Part shown: positions 8,162 through 14,238 of the stretch, piece by piece
Layout: every line of letters starts with the position of its first letter
How positions within the stretch are numbered: the first letter of the stretch is position 1
Assembly: GCA_964542055.1 (NCBI GenBank)
Contig: CAZITB010000056.1
Location: 1 to 18,113, forward strand
Source of the DNA: CAZITB01 sp964542055
GTDB taxonomy: Bacteria; Planctomycetota; Phycisphaerae; Sedimentisphaerales; CAMDDF01
Direction of reading: 5' to 3'
Length of the DNA: 18,113 nucleotides
Program-made: the position numbers and the translations under genes
The notes under the pieces: generated by a model
Seen by the model: only the letters and a program-made list of their open reading frames with translations
Databases searched by the model: none
What the model was told of the DNA's origin: nothing

Positions 8162-9610
8162 TTAATAGATTCTTGTTGATGTTTTCAGGGTGCGATCGTG
8201 GTTTATGAAGAAATAACGCAGGGCATCGATCGGGTGGTCGTAGATTCCGTCTTTTTTGGGCAGTTCATTATCTGCCGAATTTTGGTTTTCGGGATAGTGA
8301 TAACATTGCAGGGCTTCTATCAGCCGGGGGCATTTGGGGCTGATTATCATACGTGATCTGCCGGTTCCGTCTTTTAATGCGCTTCTGATAAGCTCAATTC
8401 CTTCGAGTATGGCGCTGCGCCGGTAACGCGTTGGAATGCCCAGCTTTGCGAGTTCGCGAACCGATGATGTTCCGGTTACATCGTTTCTGCCTGCACCGGC
8501 AGGGTCGCAGAATGTAGCGGCTACTTTCGACTGGTCGCAGGGGGTTAGCTCGTAAAGTTTTTCGGCGTGTGTTTTGATCGTTGCGCGGCTGCGGCAGTAT
8601 TCATAGATGACGCGGATGTTGCCGGCTTGATCGGCCTGTATCCATAAACAGACAAATGGGTTTACATAGCCGAAATCGAGGCTGCGGTACAATGGTAAAT
8701 TCTGATCGTATGCTATTTGAGCGACGTGTATATCCGGGTCGAAATCGGAAAAGACGACGTTTTCAAGGTTTGGCCTTTTGCAGAGCATTTCTGTTTCAAA
8801 CCCGACTCGGCTTGAGCGTTTCATCATTGTGATACAGTCGTCGATCTTCAGGTATCCGTTTGCGTTTTTTGCCCTTTGTCTGCAGTAATCGTTAAGCACG
8901 CACCGGCTGCATGAGCGGTCTGTACATTTTTCGATGACCTCCCACATGCACCATTGGAAAAGCGGGGTTTGGTTTTGTTTTGAACCGGCTACGAGTTGAT
9001 GCATCAGCCCGTATGGTTTGTGCATCGTCGAGAGGACCTCTATGGCGGGTTTGATCGTTGGTGTTGACTTTGTGGTAAATTGTGCGGCTTTGAAAACGTC
9101 CGCGTCGAAAAGTTCAACTTCATCACAGCGAAGTTTCTGGACGTGTATGCCGCGCACGCTTTTAGCCGACTGTGTTAGCACCTCGATATTTGAACCGTTT
9201 AAAAATTTGCAGCCGTTTTTTCGAATTTCGCCATCCAGATTTTCACCACAGCTTTGCCGAATTACCTCGGTAATATAATCATACATACGTGAAGATTGCT
9301 CATACGAACCGCCAAGTATCCGCACCTTACACTTCGGTTTGAAAATACAGTCCAGCACTGTAGCGATTGCTGCGATTTGCGTTTTTCCGCCGCCGCGATT
9401 GGCCCAGACTATGCAGTCGCCGTCTGCGGCTGGTTCGCTGAAACTGTACCATAGATAATCTAGCGGGGCGGTATGATCTTGGCAGATGCTGGTATCGGGC
9501 AAACTGATTTTTAAAAATGTTTTGATGTAGTTTCTAAGCTGCGTTTTGTTTTGAGGTTTAAATTTTTTCAGTTGCAAGTAGAGAGAATCCAGGTTGAAAT
9601 TATCTTTCAT
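8162..9610 (-). CDS. Phage-type terminase large subunit (TerL)
   Basis: ATP-driven DNA-packaging motor and nuclease of tailed phages. The ATPase half shows a Walker A motif NRGGGKT at residues 71-77 and a Walker B with Asp163-Glu164 (KLRCDEVE), preceded by the VRG segment typical of TerL. The RNase H-like nuclease half shows acidic residues at Asp312 (SLDFGYVNP), Asp369 (FCDPAG) and Asp458/Asp462 (YDHPIDALRY). Between the halves is a cysteine cluster, Cys229, 234, 237 and 243, that could bind zinc or an iron-sulphur cluster. The 482 residues match a full-length TerL, and all catalytic groups look intact. It is the last gene of the six-gene cassette, starting 15 bases after the terS-like gene. 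What follows is a sensor gene, not a portal or capsid gene. Confidence 0.85.
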   Translation of the reverse strand: MKDNFNLDSLYLQLKKFKPQNKTQLRNYIKTFLKISLPDTSICQDHTAPLDYLWYSFSEPAADGDCIVWANRGGGKTQIAAIATVLDCIFKPKCKVRILGGSYEQSSRMYDYITEVIRQSCGENLDGEIRKNGCKFLNGSNIEVLTQSAKSVRGIHVQKLRCDEVELFDADVFKAAQFTTKSTPTIKPAIEVLSTMHKPYGLMHQLVAGSKQNQTPLFQWCMWEVIEKCTDRSCSRCVLNDYCRQRAKNANGYLKIDDCITMMKRSSRVGFETEMLCKRPNLENVVFSDFDPDIHVAQIAYDQNLPLYRSLDFGYVNPFVCLWIQADQAGNIRVIYEYCRSRATIKTHAEKLYELTPCDQSKVAATFCDPAGAGRNDVTGTSSVRELAKLGIPTRYRRSAILEGIELIRSALKDGTGRSRMIISPKCPRLIEALQCYHYPENQNSADNELPKKDGIYDHPIDALRYFFINHDRTLKTSTRIY

Positions 9611-9625
9611 GTGTTGCCTTTTCGA

Positions 9626-10036
9626 TTAAGATTTTTGTGCAAGTATTTCCAGAATTTGGGCCGCCTGGCCATTTGAAATTTGTTGAGGTTGTTGCTGGTT
9701 ATCGGTTTTTGAAATTATTTTTTGATTCTCGATGCAGGCTTGTGCGGTCTGGATGATGTCGAGGCATGCCTTTCGGGCGGTTTCTTCTTTTTCAGAATTG
9801 GCTAGCGAGATAAGCTTGGCAGCGGCCAAAGAGCAGTGGCGAATGATCAGCATTTTGCCCTCGCGCAGAGCAGATTCCATTTGATTTTGCAGCTCCTGTC
9901 TGAAAGGGGGTTCATTGAGCCATTTCTGGTAATCCGCTGGAGAGATCTCCAGCATTTTCATGGCCTGGGACTGGGTAAGGGAATTTACGAAAACTTCCTT
10001 TATGAATTCTTTCTGAACTTTTTTTAATCTTTTCAT
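9626..10036 (-). CDS. Terminase small subunit-like HTH protein
   Basis: 136-residue, mostly helical protein. The N-terminal part, about residues 8-45 (KEFIKEVFVNSLTQSQAMKM followed by ISPADYQKWLNEPPF), is a helix-turn-helix as in phBC6A51-type small terminase subunits. These bind the packaging start site and hand DNA to TerL. The middle is a helical oligomerisation-type region with the ALREGKMLIIRHCSLAAAKLISLA stretch interrupted only by charged positions. A Gln-rich segment (about 112-121) precedes a short terminal helix. The start is fixed by a strong AAGGAG and by a 4-base ATGA overlap with the ParB-like gene. Position immediately before terL supports the TerS reading more than sequence alone does. 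Another possible role is a simple DNA-binding regulator. Confidence 0.65.
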   Translation of the reverse strand: MKRLKKVQKEFIKEVFVNSLTQSQAMKMLEISPADYQKWLNEPPFRQELQNQMESALREGKMLIIRHCSLAAAKLISLANSEKEETARKACLDIIQTAQACIENQKIISKTDNQQQPQQISNGQAAQILEILAQKS

Positions 10037-10683
10037 TGCTGCTCCTTGTTGTGTTTGTCATTTAGAAATTGATCGCAGATTTGGGTTAAAGCAATTGCAT
10101 TGAATGTATTATTTGTTTGGACGGCGGCTTTGCCGGTTATGTTTATATTCTCACAAGCAGCTTCCAAAGCCGAAGTTACTGTTTCAAACTGTTTGTCATC
10201 CACGAAAAAGACAAGCGAATTCAAATAGGCTTTGGCAATTTTTTTTTGGTCAAAGTTTGCAGCGGTAGAGTTTATCAGTCGTTCGATCGTTTGCCTGGTG
10301 TCGGGGAGAATTTTTGACAGTGTTTTTGAATCGTAATTTTGGGACAGCTTTTGAATGACAGCCATTTTTTTATCGGGATCATCTTTTCCGCATAGGCGGT
10401 TTAAAGACTGGACAAGGACAAGGGTCTGCTTGTCATCTACATCCCATTGTACACAGGCGACCTGCGTAAACCTGAGGCTGCGCAGCGCAGCGACCCGGTG
10501 ATGGCCGTTTATAATCTGGAACTTGCCGGCCATTTGCGGATGTTTGCGAATTATTACCGGTTCGTAATTTCCGCTCTCTTCAATATGCCTGGTTAGCTTT
10601 TGCAGATTTTTTTTGCTCATAACGTTTGGATTTTCCGGATGAGCGAACAGTAAATTGATGTCGATCATTTTTGTTGTGTGCAT
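10033..10683 (-). CDS. ParB/sulfiredoxin-fold N-terminal domain protein
   Basis: 216-residue protein whose first half is a ParB-like domain. It opens with IDINLLFAHPENPN (about 7-20), continues with LTRHIEESGNYEPVIIRKH and carries the signature INGHHRVAALRSL at about 58-70. This corresponds to the GxxRxxA nucleotide-binding box of ParB-type CTPases and related nucleases or kinases. A helical region follows (about 95-200) that may hold a degenerate HTH. No ParA partner is encoded here. ATG 10683 follows an AAAGGG element and is used. An alternative ATG at 10668 would give a 4-base ATGA overlap with the acetyltransferase gene. ParB-domain proteins occur in many phage and mobile-element packaging modules, which fits this cassette. 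The actual activity (DNA binding, CTP hydrolysis, nuclease or phosphorylation) is open. Confidence 0.75.
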   Translation of the reverse strand: MHTTKMIDINLLFAHPENPNVMSKKNLQKLTRHIEESGNYEPVIIRKHPQMAGKFQIINGHHRVAALRSLRFTQVACVQWDVDDKQTLVLVQSLNRLCGKDDPDKKMAVIQKLSQNYDSKTLSKILPDTRQTIERLINSTAANFDQKKIAKAYLNSLVFFVDDKQFETVTSALEAACENINITGKAAVQTNNTFNAIALTQICDQFLNDKHNKEQQ

Positions 10684-11414
10684 TTTTTCCCTTTCTGATT
10701 ATCTCTATGCCAGATGAAGTATGCGGGGCGATGTGAAATTTTTAGAAGCGTAAACTGTAATTGTTTTTTCAGCGGAGTATTTTTTAGTTTCGGCCCATAG
10801 GACTGCAAAAATTTATTCAATTCACAGATGATGAAATTTCTGGCAGGATCAGGTAACCCGACGATATGGTTGTATGCATTTTCAGCATCGAGCAATTTTA
10901 AATCGTCAATGTTTATCGCTGAAAGAGCCTGCTTGATCCTTACACAGCGAAGCGGCAGGGGAGCGGTATATTTTTTCATGCCCGCCTTTTGGAAGAATGG
11001 GTTTACATCGCCCATAACCGCCAACGCTTCGACGATCGGGGTCTGGGCCATTTGCAATGTCTGGCTTACTAGCCAGCTAGCAAGGCCAAAGCCTCTGAGA
11101 CGCGGTTCGATGATCACTCTGCTGATGCATCGAATATCACGATTGATCGCACGGAGCTTTGCGGTATTATCGCCAATGGAATATTTGCCAGCAGTTGCAA
11201 TGGTTCTTAATTGACAATTCGGCGACGGCATAGAATAAACTATCACGCCGAGCGGCTCTCCGTAATATCCGGGGAGGTTTCGGGATTTGGCTTTTATAGC
11301 GAATATTTTTTTATACGGTCCCAGCTTTGAGTGGCGGTAGTGGAAAAATTTCAACCCATTGTAAGCCGAAATGTCCGCCGGAACAATTTGCAGGCGATCT
11401 TTCAATTCGAACAT
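10665..11414 (-). CDS. GNAT-like acetyltransferase, partner of the ABC ATPase
   Basis: 249-residue protein with a GNAT-type N-acetyltransferase core. The likely acetyl-CoA loop is RLRGFG at about 105-110 (family pattern Q/R-x-x-G-x-G/A). It comes after the beta strand CISRVIIEP and before a helix (LASWLVSQTL). Near 138-147, NPFFQKAGMKKY is the usual late GNAT segment. An upstream strand pair (GEPLGVIVYSMP, about 52-63) completes the fold. The C-terminal 100 residues are extra and unrecognised. It lies 23 bases after the ABC ATPase gene. I recall a fused family, COG2401, in which an ABC-type ATPase and an acetyltransferase share one polypeptide; here the two parts are adjacent separate genes. 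The substrate is unknown, and protein, nucleotide or DNA-base modification are all conceivable. Confidence 0.7.
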   Translation of the reverse strand: MFELKDRLQIVPADISAYNGLKFFHYRHSKLGPYKKIFAIKAKSRNLPGYYGEPLGVIVYSMPSPNCQLRTIATAGKYSIGDNTAKLRAINRDIRCISRVIIEPRLRGFGLASWLVSQTLQMAQTPIVEALAVMGDVNPFFQKAGMKKYTAPLPLRCVRIKQALSAINIDDLKLLDAENAYNHIVGLPDPARNFIICELNKFLQSYGPKLKNTPLKKQLQFTLLKISHRPAYFIWHRDNQKGKKCTQQK

Positions 11415-11437
11415 GATTTCCCCGTAGAGTTCAGAGT

Positions 11438-12100
11438 TTACTTTTGATTGAAGTTGCGATTGTTTGAATAAATGATTTGAGTGGGAGCAGAAAAATATTT
11501 AATGATCACTATGTCCGGTTTCAGCTGGGCGATTATGTCATCGTGACTGCTGGCAAGCACCAGGGTTTTGGAATACTTTTTTGCAAATTGGGATATTTTG
11601 CAGGCCACTGCCGAAGCGGTAAGCCGGTCCAGGTTTGAACAGAATTCATCGGCGAATATGACATCGTAGTTTTTTGAAATAGCGGTTGCGATTTTGAACC
11701 TGTATTTTTGGCCCTGGCTTAAATTGGAAGGTAAATTTAGAACATCGAAAACATCCGACAGGCCTGCTTTGCTTAAAAGCCTTAGCGAGTTAATGAATTT
11801 GCCATTTATGCAGTCGATCACAAGCCTGTCTTGGGGCAGTTCGATTTGATCGAGATCGATTTTGCTTTCGGAATCGAACTGGTCGTAAAGTTCTCTGAAT
11901 ATCACACTTTTGCCTGCACCGCTTGCACCGGTAATATATAGGACATCGCCGAGCTTGATTTCCAGATTTTTGCAGGTATGCTTTCGCTGGTGGTTTTTAA
12001 GCCTGGAGATATCTACTCCGAACATCTGCATTACATCGGCTGCTTTGTCGGTAATATCCCCTTGCCAGGAAAACTGTTTGGAAATATTGTATCTGGCCAC
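11438..12100 (-). CDS. Soluble ABC-type ATPase (COG2401-like)
   Basis: ABC ATPase of 220 residues when started at GTG 12100, which follows a strong GGAGG with six-base spacing. The longer frame from TTG 12145 lacks such a site. Walker A is GASGAGKS at 58-65, the signature is LSQGQ at 127-131, Walker B is VIFADE at 147-152, the D-loop is near 156-160 (NLDRL) and the switch His is at 186 (ASSHDD). The segment from Walker A to the signature is short, and no membrane protein is encoded in the cassette, so this is not a transporter. The N-terminal ARYNISKQFSWQGDITDKA plus MQMFGVD region is a family-specific cap. It is followed by the GNAT gene, matching the two halves of COG2401 proteins. A role in DNA or protein-modification control within the cassette is inferred. 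Confidence 0.75.
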   Translation of the reverse strand: MARYNISKQFSWQGDITDKAADVMQMFGVDISRLKNHQRKHTCKNLEIKLGDVLYITGASGAGKSVIFRELYDQFDSESKIDLDQIELPQDRLVIDCINGKFINSLRLLSKAGLSDVFDVLNLPSNLSQGQKYRFKIATAISKNYDVIFADEFCSNLDRLTASAVACKISQFAKKYSKTLVLASSHDDIIAQLKPDIVIIKYFSAPTQIIYSNNRNFNQK

Positions 12101-12137
12101 TTGGATCCTCCTTTGTTGTAAGTGATTTTCAGGTATA

Positions 12138-12536
12138 TCAACCAATGGTGCTTAGCTTATGAATCGCCCGGCGGACCCTGTAGCGGGTGGTGCCCCTCTT
12201 TTTACTTATCTGCCGCTGACTCATTCCCTCCCGCAGGTAATCTGCAATGATTTTTCTTTCCTGGGGTTCGAATCGGTGGCGGTTATCAACAAAAACACTA
12301 ATTTTCGGGTCATGTAAGCGGTTAAAAACCTTTTTGATCCGACGTGAAATTGTGGATTGCGATACCCCGGCCAACGACGAAAGCTCGCTGAGTGTGTAAC
12401 CATCCTTTAAATGCATTTCAATGAGCAGCTTGTCAGGCCCTTTTAAAAGATTTGCCCTTTTGAGTAAATCTTCGCTGTTGCACCGAAATTGATTTTTCCT
12501 CTCATTTGAAGCGTTTTCGATAAGAAATTCTTTCAT
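12138..12536 (-). CDS. Double helix-turn-helix regulator (sigma region 4-like)
   Basis: 132-residue, strongly basic DNA-binding protein with two helix-turn-helix units. The first, about residues 35-72, reads LIEMHLKDGYTLSELSSLAG then VSQSTISRRIKKVFNRL, which resembles sigma region 4 or a resolvase-type HTH. The second, about 90-130, reads EPQERKIIADYLREGMSQRQ then ISKKRGTTRYRVRRAIHKL and has the same general shape. There is no sigma region 2, so it is not a complete sigma factor. GGGAAAGG precedes the ATG at 12536. It is the first gene of the cassette and lies directly behind the only promoter seen, so autoregulation is a reasonable inference. It could also bind an end or packaging site. The ABC gene follows 37 bases downstream. 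Confidence 0.7.
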   Translation of the reverse strand: MKEFLIENASNERKNQFRCNSEDLLKRANLLKGPDKLLIEMHLKDGYTLSELSSLAGVSQSTISRRIKKVFNRLHDPKISVFVDNRHRFEPQERKIIADYLREGMSQRQISKKRGTTRYRVRRAIHKLSTIG

Positions 12537-12563
12537 AATTGTGCCTTTCCCCTTACATTGTTA

Positions 12564-12606
12564 AGTAAACTATTAACTTTTATTCTTAGTTTAGTGAATA
12601 GTTAAC
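12564..12606. repeat. Imperfect 14-base direct repeats at the cassette promoter
   Basis: AGTAAACTATTAAC (12564-12577) and AGTGAATAGTTAAC (12593-12606) match at 10 of 14 positions and start 29 bases apart, close to three helical turns. They lie over and just downstream of the promoter of the HTH gene, the usual place for operators of an autorepressor. The region is AT-rich, so chance similarity is possible. Confidence 0.3.
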
Positions 12607-12616
12607 ACATTTTCAA
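12588..12616 (-). promoter_or_regulatory. Candidate promoter of the terminase cassette
   Basis: Minus-strand TTGAAA (plus-strand tttcaa, 12611-12616) and TAAACT (plus-strand agttta, 12588-12593) are 17 bases apart. They lie 52-80 bases upstream of the HTH gene. It is the only acceptable sigma-70-type pair found upstream of the cassette, and the tight spacing of the six genes suggests it drives all of them. Direct repeats of about 14 bases overlap and follow the promoter and could be operators. Confidence 0.4.
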
Positions 12617-12650
12617 CCAAAAATTTTGGAAAAATGCGTTTTTTGTAAAG

Positions 12651-12666
12651 CCTTTAATATTAAAGG
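12651..12666. promoter_or_regulatory. 16-base perfect palindrome, possible operator
   Basis: CCTTTAATATTAAAGG reads identically on both strands. It lies in the 240-base divergent spacer between the cassette's HTH gene and the hemerythrin gene, 35 bases upstream of the cassette -35 element. A dimeric regulator could bind it and control either or both genes. I do not recognise it as a known box. Confidence 0.4.
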
Positions 12667-12710
12667 TTTAAGCAAAATTATTAAAAAAAATAAGCTATTT
12701 TTTAATTTTT

Positions 12711-12729
12711 TGTAAGCAAAACCCTTACA
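12711..12729. promoter_or_regulatory. Inverted repeat upstream of the hemerythrin gene
   Basis: TGTAAG (12711-12716) and CTTACA (12724-12729) form perfect 6-base arms around a 7-base spacer, about 48 bases upstream of the hemerythrin start codon. The right half belongs to a 9-mer, CCCTTACAT, that also occurs at 12550-12558 just upstream of the HTH gene. This hints at one regulator acting on both sides of the spacer. Confidence 0.3.
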
Positions 12730-12776
12730 TAAGCGTAATATAAATACCTAGAGAGTTAATTAAATGAGGGTTAATT

Positions 12777-13533
12777 ATGACTAATGTAACTGTACTATTT
12801 GATTGTCTAAAACAANNNNNNNNNNGACGGAGCCAAACCATGCGATCTTAGAACTGCCAATGTCGCTGATTTCAATGAAGTAAAACCGGGCGATTTAGCC
12901 AGGGCCGAGCAGATGCTTTTAGATACCGGTTGTTCTGTAGCTATTTTGCGTCGCAATCAGCATCTTTACATCGAACTGCTTGGTGACCAACTGTACAAAC
13001 TATGGTCTTCTTTGCCTTATAATCACATAGCCCGGAGAATATTGGCTGAGCATGAAATCTATCAGTGTATGGTTTCAGATCTGAAAGAGGTTAATACATT
13101 GATACAAGAGATGGATATGCTAACGGATATTTCTACAGAATACCGCCGTTTAGTGCATATTTCACAGCATTTGGCGGCAGTTGGCGAACACGCTCAATAT
13201 GAAGAAGATTTGTTGTTTCCTGAGATGCGAAAACACAAATTCGGGCATTTGGTTCGAGCAATGAAATCGGATCATGCATATATAGATTTTTCAATTAAAA
13301 GCCTCATCAAACTTCTGGAAGATTTCGAATCGCTTGATCTGCAGGAATTTAAGGTCCGGCTGGAATCTATTTCAAGTTTTGTTGTCAATTCAATTCGCGA
13401 GCATATTTTTGTGGAAAATTACATTCTTATCCCCATGTCATTGGAGCTGATCGACGATCCGAAGGTATGGAAAAGAATAAAAAGATTCTGCGATGATATG
13501 GGCTACTGCGGCGTACACGATGCCGAGCTGTAA
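12777..13533 (+). CDS. Hemerythrin-domain protein, interrupted by assembly gap
   Basis: The ATG at 12777 follows GAGGG and gives 13 codons before the ten Ns. After the gap a single frame runs open from 12826 to the stop at 13533. Exact gap length, and therefore frame continuity, is unknown; counted literally the two sides are out of frame by one base. The C-terminal half is a four-helix hemerythrin-like domain that would bind a di-iron centre for oxygen, nitric oxide or redox sensing. Candidate ligands are visible in AEHEIY, SQHLAAVGEHAQYEEDLLFPEM, KSDHAYI and REHIFVENYILIPM. The N-terminal part (PCDLRTANVADFNEVKPGD, then LLDTGCSVAILRR) resembles the leading segment of DUF438-type hemerythrin proteins, though this is less certain. 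No signal peptide is visible, so it is probably cytoplasmic. A terminator follows. Confidence 0.7.
12816..12825. other. Scaffold gap (10 N)
   Basis: Ten consecutive undetermined bases, most likely a placeholder between two contigs and not a measured length. It falls inside the N-terminal coding part of the hemerythrin gene, so the linkage between the terminase cassette on the left and the hemerythrin region on the right depends on scaffolding. Confidence 0.95.
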
Positions 13534-13547
13534 AATTCTTAATAGCT

Positions 13548-13586
13548 AAAAAAAAAAAGCCGCCCTCCTCCGGGTCGGCTTTTTTT
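13548..13586. terminator. Bidirectional intrinsic terminator after the hemerythrin gene
   Basis: A GC-rich stem (AGCCG pairing with CGGCT, then two further G-C pairs after one mismatch, 13558-13580) sits between a run of eleven As on the left and seven Ts on the right. It starts 14 bases after the hemerythrin stop. The long A run gives an eleven-U tail on the minus strand, so it can also end a minus-strand transcript. Confidence 0.8.
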
Positions 13587-13658
13587 ATACGGCATATAGC
13601 CTTAAAATTCCAAAAGGACGGGTTCTCCTCCGTTTTCTCCTCCCGTCCTAAGCAATGG
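13548..13658 (-). ncRNA. Candidate small RNA with GGA-rich hairpin loops
   Basis: On the minus strand, TATATAAA at 13661-13668 could be a -10 element. About ten bases on, a perfect 8-base-pair hairpin (AGGACGGG with CCCGTCCT, 13615-13649) encloses a 19-base purine-rich loop holding AGGAG and GGAGGAG. A small GGC/GCC hairpin follows, and then the terminator hairpin, whose loop again shows GGAGGA, with an eleven-U tail. About seven GGA triplets occur in roughly 110 bases, mostly in loops, as in CsrB/RsmY-type RNAs that sequester CsrA. The -35 is poor, and read from the plus strand the same hairpins would expose CUCCUCC. Function is therefore an inference. Confidence 0.35.
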
Positions 13659-14238
13659 ACTTTATATAGTTGCAATAGCTGTGCCGCTTGAATTTCATTC
13701 ACACGTGTATGTTTGCCTGATACTTTGTAAGTACTTGAAATTCAATAATTTATACATAGATGATTTTTTTTTAATCAATAAACTTATTTTATATTGGCAT
13801 TACACTGTGTTGCAAAAAATAAACACATCTCCAGGAAATGTTATCAGACTTTAAATAGAGATGCTGTTATAAGTTGCTGTTTGACAATGCTTTATGTTTT
13901 AATGTTGTTTTTTTTAAACGTGCGTGTTTTTTTCATTACAGGTTTTATTCAGCGATTTGTTAAAAATCAGGTTAGTTTAAAGCAATACTCCCGCGAAAGG
14001 CAGATTGTGGTGTTGTTTTTTTTCAACATTTATCCATTTCTTCAGTTTTTGAAAATTTTACTTACCTATTTTGAAATTCTTTTCTTTTTTAACTTGTTTT
14101 ATGATATAATTCCATTAAGATTCTTATCTTTGCTATCTCCATTTTGATTATAATCACTTGAAATTAAAAAAACATTTCCGCCTCGCGAATCACCACTGGA
14201 AAAAATGTTAATTTATTATATATTGTTGGTATTGCCAA
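13587..14238. other. AT-rich spacer without a convincing gene
   Basis: Apart from the candidate small RNA at its left end, this 650-base stretch is T-rich and shows no believable coding region. A 117-codon plus-strand frame at 13794-14147 is dominated by Phe and Leu from T runs and has no ribosome binding site. A 10-base inverted repeat TTGAATTTCA / TGAAATTCAA occurs at 13688-13697 and 13736-13745 around a 38-base loop, and an 8-base palindrome ACACGTGT lies between them at 13701-13708. The promoter of the XRE-cupin gene must lie at the right end, but I cannot place a good -35/-10 pair. Confidence 0.6.

Noticed and set aside
12101..12145. Longer N-terminus of the ABC ATPase from TTG 12145
   Set aside because: No ribosome binding site precedes it, whereas GTG 12100 has GGAGG at ideal distance and the extra residues look unlike the family.
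12265..12280. A GGTTCGAATC string resembling a tRNA T-arm
   Set aside because: It lies inside the double-HTH gene and no acceptor, D or anticodon arms surround it.
5243..12536. Integrated element bounded by the Xer recombinase and direct repeats
   Set aside because: I found no att-like direct repeats or tRNA edge, and the recombinase looks like a chromosomal Xer, so no element boundary can be drawn.
13794..14147. 117-codon plus-strand open frame rich in Phe and Leu
   Set aside because: It arises from T-rich DNA, has no ribosome binding site and no recognisable motif.
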